DNA from: Polaromonas sp.
Lineage (GTDB): Bacteria; Pseudomonadota; Gammaproteobacteria; Burkholderiales; Burkholderiaceae_C
NCBI GenBank assembly: GCA_025362825.1
Contig: JANYFF010000100.1
Span: 1-13,756 of the forward strand
DNA length: 13,756 nt
Reading direction: 5' to 3'
The first letter of the stretch is position 1. Every line of letters starts with the position of its first letter. The translations under genes were made by a program, and so were the position numbers. Positions 7,896 to 12,782 of this stretch are shown here, in pieces. Below the pieces are notes generated by a model. It did not search any database and had not been told where the DNA came from. It saw nothing but the letters and a program-made list of their open reading frames with translations.

Positions 7896-8372
7896 TCAGC
7901 CCAATTCAAAAAAGCGCATCACCACCTTGTCTGGATAGCGGGCACCGGTACCTACAAACATGCGTTCGGTGATCCACTGCAAGGCTGGCGAGGCCGTCTC
8001 AAAACTCGGTGAACAACGAAAGTAGATTTGCGCCGGATCGACAGGCTCACCGCGCACAAGCCGGGCAATCAATTCCGGCGGACCGCTGCGGATAGCCCGA
8101 TTTTGTACATAGATCAGGTCACCACCATCGGTCTGTAGGCAATAGCGCGCATCAAGACTTGCTATGCGCTCGTTCACAACCAGTTGGAAGTCCGCACCGC
8201 CTGCCAGCACCTGCGCTGACCAGTCAGGGCCTTTGGCGTGGCCGCCAAGGATGGGAATCAGCCGCCGCAGACCAAAAGCCGTCTGCCCGACTTCCTGCGG
8301 GTTGCCGACAGTAACCGACAGGTCGGCAAAAAAATTCAGGGCGGGGGCGGCAAGTTGGTCTGGAGGCAACAT
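7896..8372 (-). CDS. DUF3237 (UPF0311) family protein
   Basis: 158 residues of unknown function; the family is thought to form a small beta-barrel. The sequence follows it closely: GGHAKGPDWSAQVLAGGADFQLV, then DARYCLQTDGGDLIYVQNRAIR, then IYFRCSPSFET and RMFVGTGARYPDKVVMRFFEL at the C-terminus. The ATG at 8372 is chosen because CAGGAA lies 7-8 bases upstream. A GTG at 8414 would add 14 residues without a ribosome binding site. The gene stands alone: it is convergent with mtfA and divergent from the small membrane protein, about 120 bases away. No signal peptide or membrane segment was found, so it is probably cytosolic. Confidence 0.88.
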   Translation of the reverse strand: MLPPDQLAAPALNFFADLSVTVGNPQEVGQTAFGLRRLIPILGGHAKGPDWSAQVLAGGADFQLVVNERIASLDARYCLQTDGGDLIYVQNRAIRSGPPELIARLVRGEPVDPAQIYFRCSPSFETASPALQWITERMFVGTGARYPDKVVMRFFELG

Positions 8373-8378
8373 TGAGAA

Positions 8379-8383
8379 TTCCT
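8379..8383 (-). promoter_or_regulatory. Ribosome binding site deciding the DUF3237 start
   Basis: AGGAA on the minus strand, about six bases ahead of the ATG at 8372. It favours this start over the upstream GTG at 8414. Confidence 0.6.
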
Positions 8384-8494
8384 GAGGTCGGGGGATCAAG
8401 TTTGCGTTCCGCACAAAGCTGATACGGCGCAGTTGATGTTACCGTCAAGCCTGCTTGCAACACCATTGCGAAGCGACAGCAAACCCGACAACTC

Positions 8495-8740
8495 ATGGAT
8501 GAACTTCAAAACCTGGAATCCCTCGGCCTGGTCCTGCCTGGCCCGGGATACATTGCGGGCGCCATCCTGTTTGGCATCATCGGCTATGTCGCCTACCGCA
8601 GAGGAAGAAAGACATCGCAACCCGTCATAACCTGGACCGGCGTGGCACTGATGCTCTACCCGTATGCAGTACCGCAGACGTGGCTGCTGTGGCTGATTGG
8701 CGTAGGACTGTGCGGTTGGCTGTATGCGAAATGGGATTGA
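8495..8740 (+). CDS. Small inner-membrane protein, two transmembrane helices
   Basis: 81 residues, function not recognised. Two hydrophobic segments are clear: about 15-34 (GPGYIAGAILFGIIGYVAY) and about 46-77 (WTGVALMLYPYAVP...WLLWLIGVGLCGWLYAKW). They are separated by a basic loop (RRGRKTSQ), which suggests that the loop is cytoplasmic. The coding assignment is supported by the good hydrophobic pattern and by a strong hairpin just after the stop. No strong Shine-Dalgarno was seen. It looks like an ordinary conserved small membrane protein. Confidence 0.75.
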   Translation: MDELQNLESLGLVLPGPGYIAGAILFGIIGYVAYRRGRKTSQPVITWTGVALMLYPYAVPQTWLLWLIGVGLCGWLYAKWD

Positions 8741-8761
8741 TGACCTCAATCCGTCAATGAA

Positions 8762-8794
8762 AAACGGGCTGCAACTTGTGGCTGCAGCCCGTTT
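8762..8794 (+). terminator. Hairpin terminator after the small membrane protein gene
   Basis: A perfect 12-bp stem, AAACGGGCTGCA paired with TGCAGCCCGTTT, around a 9-base loop, 21 bases after the stop codon. The descending arm ends in TTT and then G, so the U-tract is short but the stem is strong. It is likely to act in both directions. Confidence 0.8.
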
Positions 8795-8981
8795 GATATC
8801 CAGCTGTATAAATTTTCCGGTCGACGCTTTGCAATTCGCTGGTTTTCCGCTCGCTCCCAAAATGCTCAGCGGTGCCTTTGTAGTCCTTCATCCCGTCATT
8901 TTGAAAACAGTCAACTCCCCGAGTCACTTCACCGTTGAGAACTCGGCTCAGGAGAAATTCAGTCTTCCAGGAAAACAAACC

Positions 8982-9020
8982 ATGAGCCAAGCATCACCAT
9001 CAAAACAAAATCCGTCTTGA
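8982..9020 (+). CDS. Possible 12-residue leader peptide
   Basis: A short frame, MSQASPSKQNPS then TGA, with AGGAAA about seven bases before the ATG. It lies 42 bases ahead of the TTG start of the exported lysine-rich protein. It could be an upstream leader ORF that tunes translation of that gene, or chance. It carries no run of a single regulatory amino acid as in classical attenuators. Confidence 0.3.
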   Translation: MSQASPSKQNPS

Positions 9021-9050
9021 ACTCTAATCCAGGAGTCAGACGCCATACCG

Positions 9051-9055
9051 AGGAG
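9051..9055 (+). promoter_or_regulatory. Ribosome binding site for a TTG start
   Basis: AGGAG (within GAGGAG), seven bases before TTG at 9063. No ATG occurs early in this frame, and the residues after TTG form a standard signal peptide, so the non-ATG start is well supported. Confidence 0.8.
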
Positions 9056-9062
9056 TTATAAA

Positions 9063-9566
9063 TTGAAATCAATATTTAAATATTTACCTGCCGCTGCCGT
9101 TGTTCTTGTATTCGCCAGCTTTTCAGCCATCGCCCAACCCGCAGCTGTCAAACAGGACAATGCACAGTTGAAGGAAGACAAAGCGGCGACGCAGCGGGCT
9201 GAACAGCAACTCAAAACCGACAAGACTACGCTTAAAAATGACAAGGCCGCAGGCAAAATGGCCGCCGAGTCCAAAGATTCAGAGAAGATCACCGAAGACA
9301 AGCAAAGCATCAAAGGCGGGAAAAAGGCCGTTGCATCAGGCAAGCGTGGCTCCTCGCAAAGAAAATTCGACAAAGCTGCATTGAAAAGCAGCAAAAGTCA
9401 ATTGAAAGCCGACAAGGCAAAAATGAAGGCTGACAAGGCGGCAGGAAAACCAGCTGCAGAGTCGCAGGACTCCAAGAAAATTGCAGAAGATCAGCAAAAT
9501 CTCAGCGCTGAGAAAAAGGCTGTGTTGACCGACAAAGCCGACATCAAGGCTGAACAGAAGAAATAA
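9063..9566 (+). CDS. Exported lysine-rich protein with two tandem 64-residue repeats
   Basis: 167 residues from a TTG start. The signal peptide MKSIFKYLPAAAVVLVFASFSAIA ends at residue 24 before QPAAV, so the mature chain should be periplasmic. It is extremely charged (Lys, Asp, Glu, Gln, Ala) with no Cys or Trp, and is predicted helical or coiled-coil. Residues 33-96 and 97-160 align without gaps over 64 positions with 34 identities; the best block is DKAAGK-AAES-DS-KI-ED. The motif LKxDK recurs inside each unit. No family was recognised. Similar composition is seen in stress-induced periplasmic proteins such as Asr, but there is no clear sequence match. It is monocistronic: a long leader precedes it and a perfect intrinsic terminator follows. 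Confidence 0.85.
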   Translation: MKSIFKYLPAAAVVLVFASFSAIAQPAAVKQDNAQLKEDKAATQRAEQQLKTDKTTLKNDKAAGKMAAESKDSEKITEDKQSIKGGKKAVASGKRGSSQRKFDKAALKSSKSQLKADKAKMKADKAAGKPAAESQDSKKIAEDQQNLSAEKKAVLTDKADIKAEQKK

Positions 9567-9598
9567 GCCCAGCACAGTCCCAGCGTACATCCAAACGA

Positions 9599-9620
9599 CC
9601 CCGCATCTGCGGGGTTTTTT
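9599..9620 (+). terminator. Intrinsic (rho-independent) terminator
   Basis: CCCCGC paired with GCGGGG around an ATCT loop, followed by six T residues, 33 bases after the stop of the lysine-rich protein. It marks the end of the recognisable chromosomal genes before the mobile element. Confidence 0.95.
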
Positions 9621-9835
9621 GATTTGGGCACTCTGCATGGCTACTCGGGCATTTGCGCGCTGGTACAGATTCACCGCAAGCGCTGGAATTCATGGAGTTA
9701 TCGGCGATATGCCTTTGCAGCGTAAGTCCTGATTTACCAATGAAAAAGACCTCCAGGAATCACTTCGTGAAAACCTCTCGAAAGATGCCTTGAAACCCGC
9801 ATGAATGCTAGGTTTTAATAAATCAAAAAGCATTT
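9621..9835. other. Gene-free stretch between the terminator and the element edge
   Basis: About 215 bases with no gene, tRNA or hairpin that I can support. Two short open stretches exist (a 32-codon frame beginning at an ATG near 9638, and a start-less frame at 9733-9804), neither with a ribosome binding site. The chromosomal target of integration should lie at its right end or just beyond, but no tRNA 3' end was recognised. Confidence 0.5.
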
Positions 9836-9877
9836 TGTACCCCCTTCTGTACCCCCGGTTTGCCTTTGATACCCCCC
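9836..9877. repeat. Three TGTACCCCC-type repeats, probable integrase arm sites (left end)
   Basis: TGTACCCCC occurs at 9836-9844 and 9848-9856, and a degenerate copy TGATACCCCCC at 9867-9877. Corresponding bases are 12 and 20 bases apart. Short direct repeats of this GTACCCC/GGGGTAC kind are often found beside tyrosine-integrase attachment sites. Their position, between the last chromosomal terminator and the first island gene, fits the left boundary (attL). The role is inferred; the matching right end is outside the window. Confidence 0.5.
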
Positions 9878-9975
9878 TTTCAACCGCATGGCCATGTCAC
9901 AGAACACGCATGCCGCTCATGCCAAGAATACTTGGAAGTCAGCTGCCGGCCGGGCCTGCTGCCTGATTCAATTTA

Positions 9976-10614
9976 TCAGCGTATCAGCTTGTCAGCCGCC
10001 CGGTCGATAGCCTCCAACCGTCTCATGGCAAAACCAAACTTGGACATCATTTCTACCAGCGAATTATTTACATAGGCGTTGTGGCTCGCCTTCAGTCGGT
10101 CAAACGTCTTCCAGTGCATACCTTTGGGTTTGTATCCCTCCCCGTTCAAAATGCCTGCCTCCCAGCCCAGGCGCTTGCGAAGGGTGTCAGCACGCCGCGC
10201 CGCCCGGTCGTGCGGGGCTTCACGCTGGCTAGCATAGGCGAGCCGTTGGCACTGCCTGCAGGCAAACACCGTGCCGCCATACAGCACCGCCACACGCCGC
10301 CTGCAGCCCATTGCCGGGCATAGCCACCAGGCACGCTGCCCGCCGTAGTGACACGGCGAATAAGAAAGCCACACGGGGTAATTTATGGCCTGCCACTCGC
10401 CGCCGTTGGGGCGGTTGCGGTAATCAAGCGTCACGTACCCTGCGTTAACTTTCACATTGATGCTGGCCACGGTTTCGCCCTCTCGGGTCCAGCTCCAAAG
10501 GAATGACTGCCCAGGCGAAAGCAGGCCGTCCCGTTCCAACCTGCGAACGTCCAGCGCTCGCATATCGGATGTAGTGCGCTTACCGCCGTGATTGCCACTG
10601 TTAAAACCGCCCAT
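9976..10614 (-). CDS. Conserved island protein with a Cys4 putative zinc ribbon
   Basis: 212 residues from the ATG at 10614, which has a perfect GGAGG upstream; the frame continues to 10644 only through a TTG. The N-terminus MGGFNSGNHGGKRTTSDMRALDVRRLERDGLLSPG is Gly-rich and basic. A central beta-rich part (ASINVKVNAGYVTLDY) leads to Cys99-x4-Cys104 and Cys119-x2-Cys122, a likely zinc ribbon (WWLCPAMGC ... FACRQCQRLAYASQ). It is followed by DRAARRADTLRKRLGWEAGILNGEG and KPKGMHWKTFDRL. I recall very similar proteins in many proteobacterial genomic islands, all annotated as hypothetical. Nucleic-acid binding is plausible from the ribbon and basic helices, but no function is known to me. It is the gene nearest the left end of the element, 270 bases downstream of the winged-helix gene. 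Confidence 0.85.
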   Translation of the reverse strand: MGGFNSGNHGGKRTTSDMRALDVRRLERDGLLSPGQSFLWSWTREGETVASINVKVNAGYVTLDYRNRPNGGEWQAINYPVWLSYSPCHYGGQRAWWLCPAMGCRRRVAVLYGGTVFACRQCQRLAYASQREAPHDRAARRADTLRKRLGWEAGILNGEGYKPKGMHWKTFDRLKASHNAYVNNSLVEMMSKFGFAMRRLEAIDRAADKLIR

Positions 10615-10622
10615 GTTCAAAC

Positions 10623-10627
10623 CCTCC
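10623..10627 (-). promoter_or_regulatory. Strong ribosome binding site of the Cys-rich island gene
   Basis: GGAGG on the minus strand, about eight bases ahead of the ATG at 10614. It decides that start over the TTG at 10644. Confidence 0.75.
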
Positions 10628-10792
10628 AGATTTACCGAAATCAAAAGTGAAGTGCCACAAAAAAGGCATCGACTTGCTGGCTATGTGAACCCCAGCCGGT
10701 GCCGACCTTGGATTTATGAGTGCTGACCCTTTGCCGTTAACGCACACAGGCCCGAACAGATTTAAATCAATACATGGCTTCTCTATAAAGGT

Positions 10793-10924
10793 GTCCACCT
10801 GTGAAACCATCAAAGCTCCGAAATACTGGCCTGCAAGTCCACCTGTGAAACCTTGACCCCGGTTTAAGGGGCTGCATCGTTTCGCTAGTGGACTTGTAGC
10901 GTTGTGCATGTTTCAGCCGTGGAC
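10793..10924. repeat. Four copies of the 15-bp motif GTCCACnnnYGAAAC in two orientations
   Basis: Plus-strand copies lie at 10793-10807 and 10837-10851; the match between these two extends to 16 bases, GTCCACCTGTGAAACC. Minus-strand copies lie at 10879-10893 (GTCCACTAGCGAAAC) and 10910-10924 (GTCCACGGCTGAAAC). Start-to-start spacings are 44, 42 and 31 bases. The inner pair forms a dyad whose flanks also match (CTGCAA against CTACAA), centred near 10865 on CCCC-GGTTTAA-GGGG (10857-10871). The two minus copies lie in the 3' coding end of the winged-helix gene, one across its TAG stop. An AT-rich stretch (about 10758-10790) abuts the array. This resembles an iteron origin or an operator cluster; the function is inferred. 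Confidence 0.7.
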
Positions 10925-11400
10925 AAAGGATTGCGTTTTTCAATAGCTGGCCTGTCTCCGTTTGGCAATGTCCAGTCACGCTTGATCTTGATGGCGGGCA
11001 TGGGCAAAGGTGTTTTGTCCCGGTAGGCTTTGGACTTAAAACCTGCCAGCGCATCAGCGTCAAACTTGGGCGATACGTCCAAAGGAAACCAGGTCAGCGC
11101 CAGCAGCTCGCAGGTGCTGGGCATGTGGCCCTTGCGGGTAACGTACACAAACCCGGCTTCAATCAATTCAGCCTTGCAGCGCCACAGCGTGCTACGTGAG
11201 CGCCAGCCGCGCTTGCTGACCACTGACCAGGCCACGGTCAAATTGCCGTTGTTGTCGCCCCGGTACTGCCCGGCCAGCTCCAGCAGCAATTTGCAGGCGT
11301 GCGGGCTTAGGTCTGTAAACGCGAGGGACGCGAACACACTGTGAACAATGCCCGTGAAGCCCTCCGTGTACTTGCTGCCTTTGTATTTATTGCCCGCCAT
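10885..11400 (-). CDS. Winged-helix/HTH protein, replication-initiator-like, island-borne
   Basis: 171 residues from the ATG at 11400; a GTG at 11451 would extend it further into the upstream gene. The first ~100 residues have the pattern of short winged-helix proteins of phages and islands: FASLAFTDLSPHACKLLLELAGQYRGDNNGNLTVAWSVVSKRGWRSRSTLWRCKAELIEAGFVYVTRKG. In this, the helix-turn-helix (RSRSTLWRCKAELIEAGF) leads into a wing. TWFPLDVSPKFDA and a basic tail follow. The start overlaps the end of the HTH_39-like gene by 14 bases, so the two are probably translationally coupled. The four-copy 15-bp motif overlaps and follows its 3' end, making it the natural candidate to bind that array. Whether it starts replication or regulates transcription cannot be told from sequence. 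Confidence 0.78.
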   Translation of the reverse strand: MAGNKYKGSKYTEGFTGIVHSVFASLAFTDLSPHACKLLLELAGQYRGDNNGNLTVAWSVVSKRGWRSRSTLWRCKAELIEAGFVYVTRKGHMPSTCELLALTWFPLDVSPKFDADALAGFKSKAYRDKTPLPMPAIKIKRDWTLPNGDRPAIEKRNPLSTAETCTTLQVH

Positions 11401-11698
11401 GATGGTCAGCCGCGCTTTCAAGCAAATACAGCCCGACACGGTGACGTTCACCCGCTTCAGTAATCACGGTCTGCCAGTGCGTCACGATCTTGTGGCCCCG
11501 CTTGCGTAGCTGCAATATGCGCGCCGGGCAGTGGTACACGTCCAGGTAGCGCATAGCCTCATAGGTCGTTACAGAAAAGCGCGATAGCGCCTCCAGCAGC
11601 CGCGCCGCTTGCGAATGGCTGGCAGTGCCTTTAAACTCATCTCTGATTGCTTCAAGGGCTGCTTTCTTTTCGGGGGGAGTGGCCTTATTTTTTTCCAT
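11387..11698 (-). CDS. Small HTH_39-like DNA-binding protein
   Basis: 103 residues from the ATG at 11698, with AAAGGGAA about nine bases upstream. After a charged N-terminus (MEKNKATPPEKKAALEAI) comes SQAARLLEALSRFSVTTYEAMRYLDVYHCPARILQLRKRGHKIVTHW. This matches the layout of the helix-turn-helix family HTH_39: helix, TT-E-A-R-x-L-D, then the recognition segment ARIxxLRxxGH.I. A wing-like strand pair (VITEAGERHRVGLYLL) ends it. These proteins occur in prophages and islands and are presumed regulators. It starts 13 bases after alpA and overlaps the next gene, so the three form one operon. Confidence 0.82.
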   Translation of the reverse strand: MEKNKATPPEKKAALEAIRDEFKGTASHSQAARLLEALSRFSVTTYEAMRYLDVYHCPARILQLRKRGHKIVTHWQTVITEAGERHRVGLYLLESAADHHGGQ

Positions 11699-11711
11699 GG
11701 CTTGTTTCCCT

Positions 11712-11957
11712 TTAAGCTGCCGCCAGCTCTGTGCGTTTGGCGTGCAAGGTTTTTACCAGCTCGCGTATTTCAGCGTCTGACTTGCCTGCGATGCGTGCCG
11801 CGTTGATGGCTTGCACCTCATAGTCTGGCCAGCCTTTCGCACGCTGTCCAATCGCTACGCCTTGGGTGAACAAACCCTCTCGGATAGCGTTGTAAATTGA
11901 AGCGTCTGAACGGTGGCCTGTTTCCGTTTTGACGGATGGCAATCTGAGAATCTGCAT
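11712..11957 (-). CDS. AlpA-like transcriptional regulator / excisionase-type HTH protein
   Basis: 81 residues. The sequence ILRLPSVKTETGHRSDASIYNAIREGLFTQGVAIGQRAKGWPDYEVQAINAARIAGKSD follows the AlpA (MerR-like, winged HTH) pattern. That pattern is a LRLPxV start, a helix-turn-helix ending in IYNAIREGLF, the strand pair around V.IG.R..GWP, and a closing helix EVQAINAARIAG. In P4-like islands AlpA-type proteins activate the integrase or act as recombination directionality factors. A role in excision of this element is inferred from this and from the integrase nearby. AAGGGG lies upstream of the ATG. It is the first gene of the alpA-HTH_39-winged-helix operon. The 177 bases upstream of it probably hold the promoter, but I see no convincing -35/-10 pair. 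Confidence 0.88.
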   Translation of the reverse strand: MQILRLPSVKTETGHRSDASIYNAIREGLFTQGVAIGQRAKGWPDYEVQAINAARIAGKSDAEIRELVKTLHAKRTELAAA

Positions 11958-12134
11958 ACCTGAAACCCCTTATCGCCTGGTGGCGGTTTTTGCCGCGAAA
12001 TGCAGCAAGTAGGGAGAATCTAAGTTTTGAGCTAAGCCATGAATAGGGTCAATTCACCGGGATAACTTGGGGTCGTATAACCCCGCATGATCCCGCAGAG
12101 CCGCACCAGTGTTGAGTTTTGAGGGGTCCAAGAA

Positions 12135-12692
12135 CTATCTTCGCGGCCCTGTCGGCAATCCGTCTGGTCTGAGCATTGATGCTATCGCCCTTGCCTTTTC
12201 CCGTGAAACTCCACGTTCGGATTGCAACCATTCAGAAACCACTTCGTTCGTTGGGGCCGTCGTAAAGTCGAGGGGGTCATAAAGAACCCATAATTTTTTA
12301 GCAGCCGCCTCAAGATGCCCTAGATATTCAGTGTGATGATTACCCCAAGGCCAGCGTGACTGACTTTCTAAAGGTTGGACTTCTTCTCCATTTTTATTTT
12401 CAGACATGCTGGGCAGTGCCTGCTTATTTAGTCTCGTAATATTGGCGTTCGTCGCATCAATGAACCAGTTTTGTCGAGCGAATAAATGTGAAATTCGTGC
12501 ATGGATTACGCCAATCCAAATAATTATGATGAGCATGACAATTGAGCAGTAGATTTTCACAGCGAGCACTCCGCCTACTGTGTCCCGCCCGTCACCGAAT
12601 ACTGCTATTGCACCAAGCCAAATTATGCAAACTATCAAGCTGATCTGAAAAAGCTTTGCCTTTACAGGTTTAGGAGGGTCTATATATTTCAT
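12135..12692 (-). CDS. Two-helix membrane protein of unknown function, possible island cargo
   Basis: 185 residues from the ATG at 12692, which has AAGGA six bases upstream; the frame continues to 12740 only through a TTG. Two transmembrane segments, about 14-33 (LFQISLIVCIIWLGAIAVFG) and 41-63 (GVLAVKIYCSIVMLIIIIWIGVI), bracket a short loop (DGRDTV). By the positive-inside rule the N-terminus and the ~120-residue tail should be cytoplasmic. The tail contains EYLGHLEAAAKKLWVLYDPLDFTTAPTNEVVSEW and ends SREKARAIASMLRPDGLPTGPRR, which looks like a small helical domain. I recall comparable endings in hypothetical phage or island proteins but cannot name a family. It sits between integrase and alpA, where accessory genes are often found. 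Local codon use appears more AT-rich than the chromosomal genes. Confidence 0.75.
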   Translation of the reverse strand: MKYIDPPKPVKAKLFQISLIVCIIWLGAIAVFGDGRDTVGGVLAVKIYCSIVMLIIIIWIGVIHARISHLFARQNWFIDATNANITRLNKQALPSMSENKNGEEVQPLESQSRWPWGNHHTEYLGHLEAAAKKLWVLYDPLDFTTAPTNEVVSEWLQSERGVSREKARAIASMLRPDGLPTGPRR

Positions 12693-12697
12693 TGCAA

Positions 12698-12702
12698 TCC
12701 TT
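12698..12702 (-). promoter_or_regulatory. Ribosome binding site of the island membrane protein
   Basis: AAGGA on the minus strand, five to six bases ahead of the ATG at 12692. It supports this start over the TTG at 12740. Confidence 0.6.
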
Positions 12703-12717
12703 AACGCCCTGAAAATA

Positions 12718-12771
12718 TGCCAGCCCACCCGTTCGGGCAACGGATTTTCGGGGATTAGCCTAGGGCTGGCA
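12718..12771 (-). terminator. Inverted repeat downstream of the integrase, probable terminator
   Basis: TGCCAGCCC (12718-12726) and GGGCTGGCA (12763-12771) form a perfect 9-bp stem around 36 bases that hold a second small hairpin (CCGTT/AACGG). In the integrase direction it begins 11 bases after the stop and is followed by TATTTTC, a poor but U-rich tail. It could end the integrase transcript or be a structured leader of the membrane protein gene 26 bases further on. Confidence 0.5.
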
Positions 12772-12782
12772 GAAACGAATTT

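Larger units (their letters stand above)
8795..9062 (+). other. Leader region upstream of the lysine-rich protein gene
   Basis: With the preceding hairpin this makes a 322-base gap without a sizeable gene. It contains a possible 12-codon leader ORF (8982-9020) and two imperfect copies of GAACTC followed by TC(C)AGGAG (8939-8954 and 9019-9035). The ribosome binding site of the next gene lies at its end. I could not find a -35/-10 pair with good spacing. The long leader suggests possible post-transcriptional control, but no known riboswitch was recognised. Confidence 0.4.

Noticed and set aside
8724..9020. 98-codon plus-strand frame after the small membrane protein
   Set aside because: It overlaps the end of the previous gene and runs through a strong terminator hairpin. 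Only its last 12 codons have a ribosome binding site, listed separately as a possible leader ORF.
9638..9804. Short open stretches near the island edge (32 codons from about 9638; a start-less frame at 9733-9804 ending LSKDALKPA)
   Set aside because: They lack ribosome binding sites, and the second lacks a start codon. The second could be a remnant of a disrupted gene, but there is nothing to support a call.
9621..9880. tRNA or tmRNA 3' end as integration target
   Set aside because: P4-type integrases often use tRNA genes, but I see no acceptor-stem or T-arm pattern on either strand here.
10601..10909. 102-codon minus-strand frame bridging the winged-helix and Cys-rich genes
   Set aside because: It fits the gap neatly but has no Shine-Dalgarno, its start lies inside the preceding gene, and it runs through the 15-bp repeat array. 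Its composition shows no domain pattern. The array explains the gap better.
10793..10924. CRISPR-like array
   Set aside because: The repeats are only 15 bases, occur in two orientations and have unequal spacing, and no cas gene is near.
12069..12084. GGGGT/ACCCC hairpin downstream of the membrane protein gene
   Set aside because: The stem is only five base pairs and no T-run follows on either strand, so it is too weak to call a terminator.
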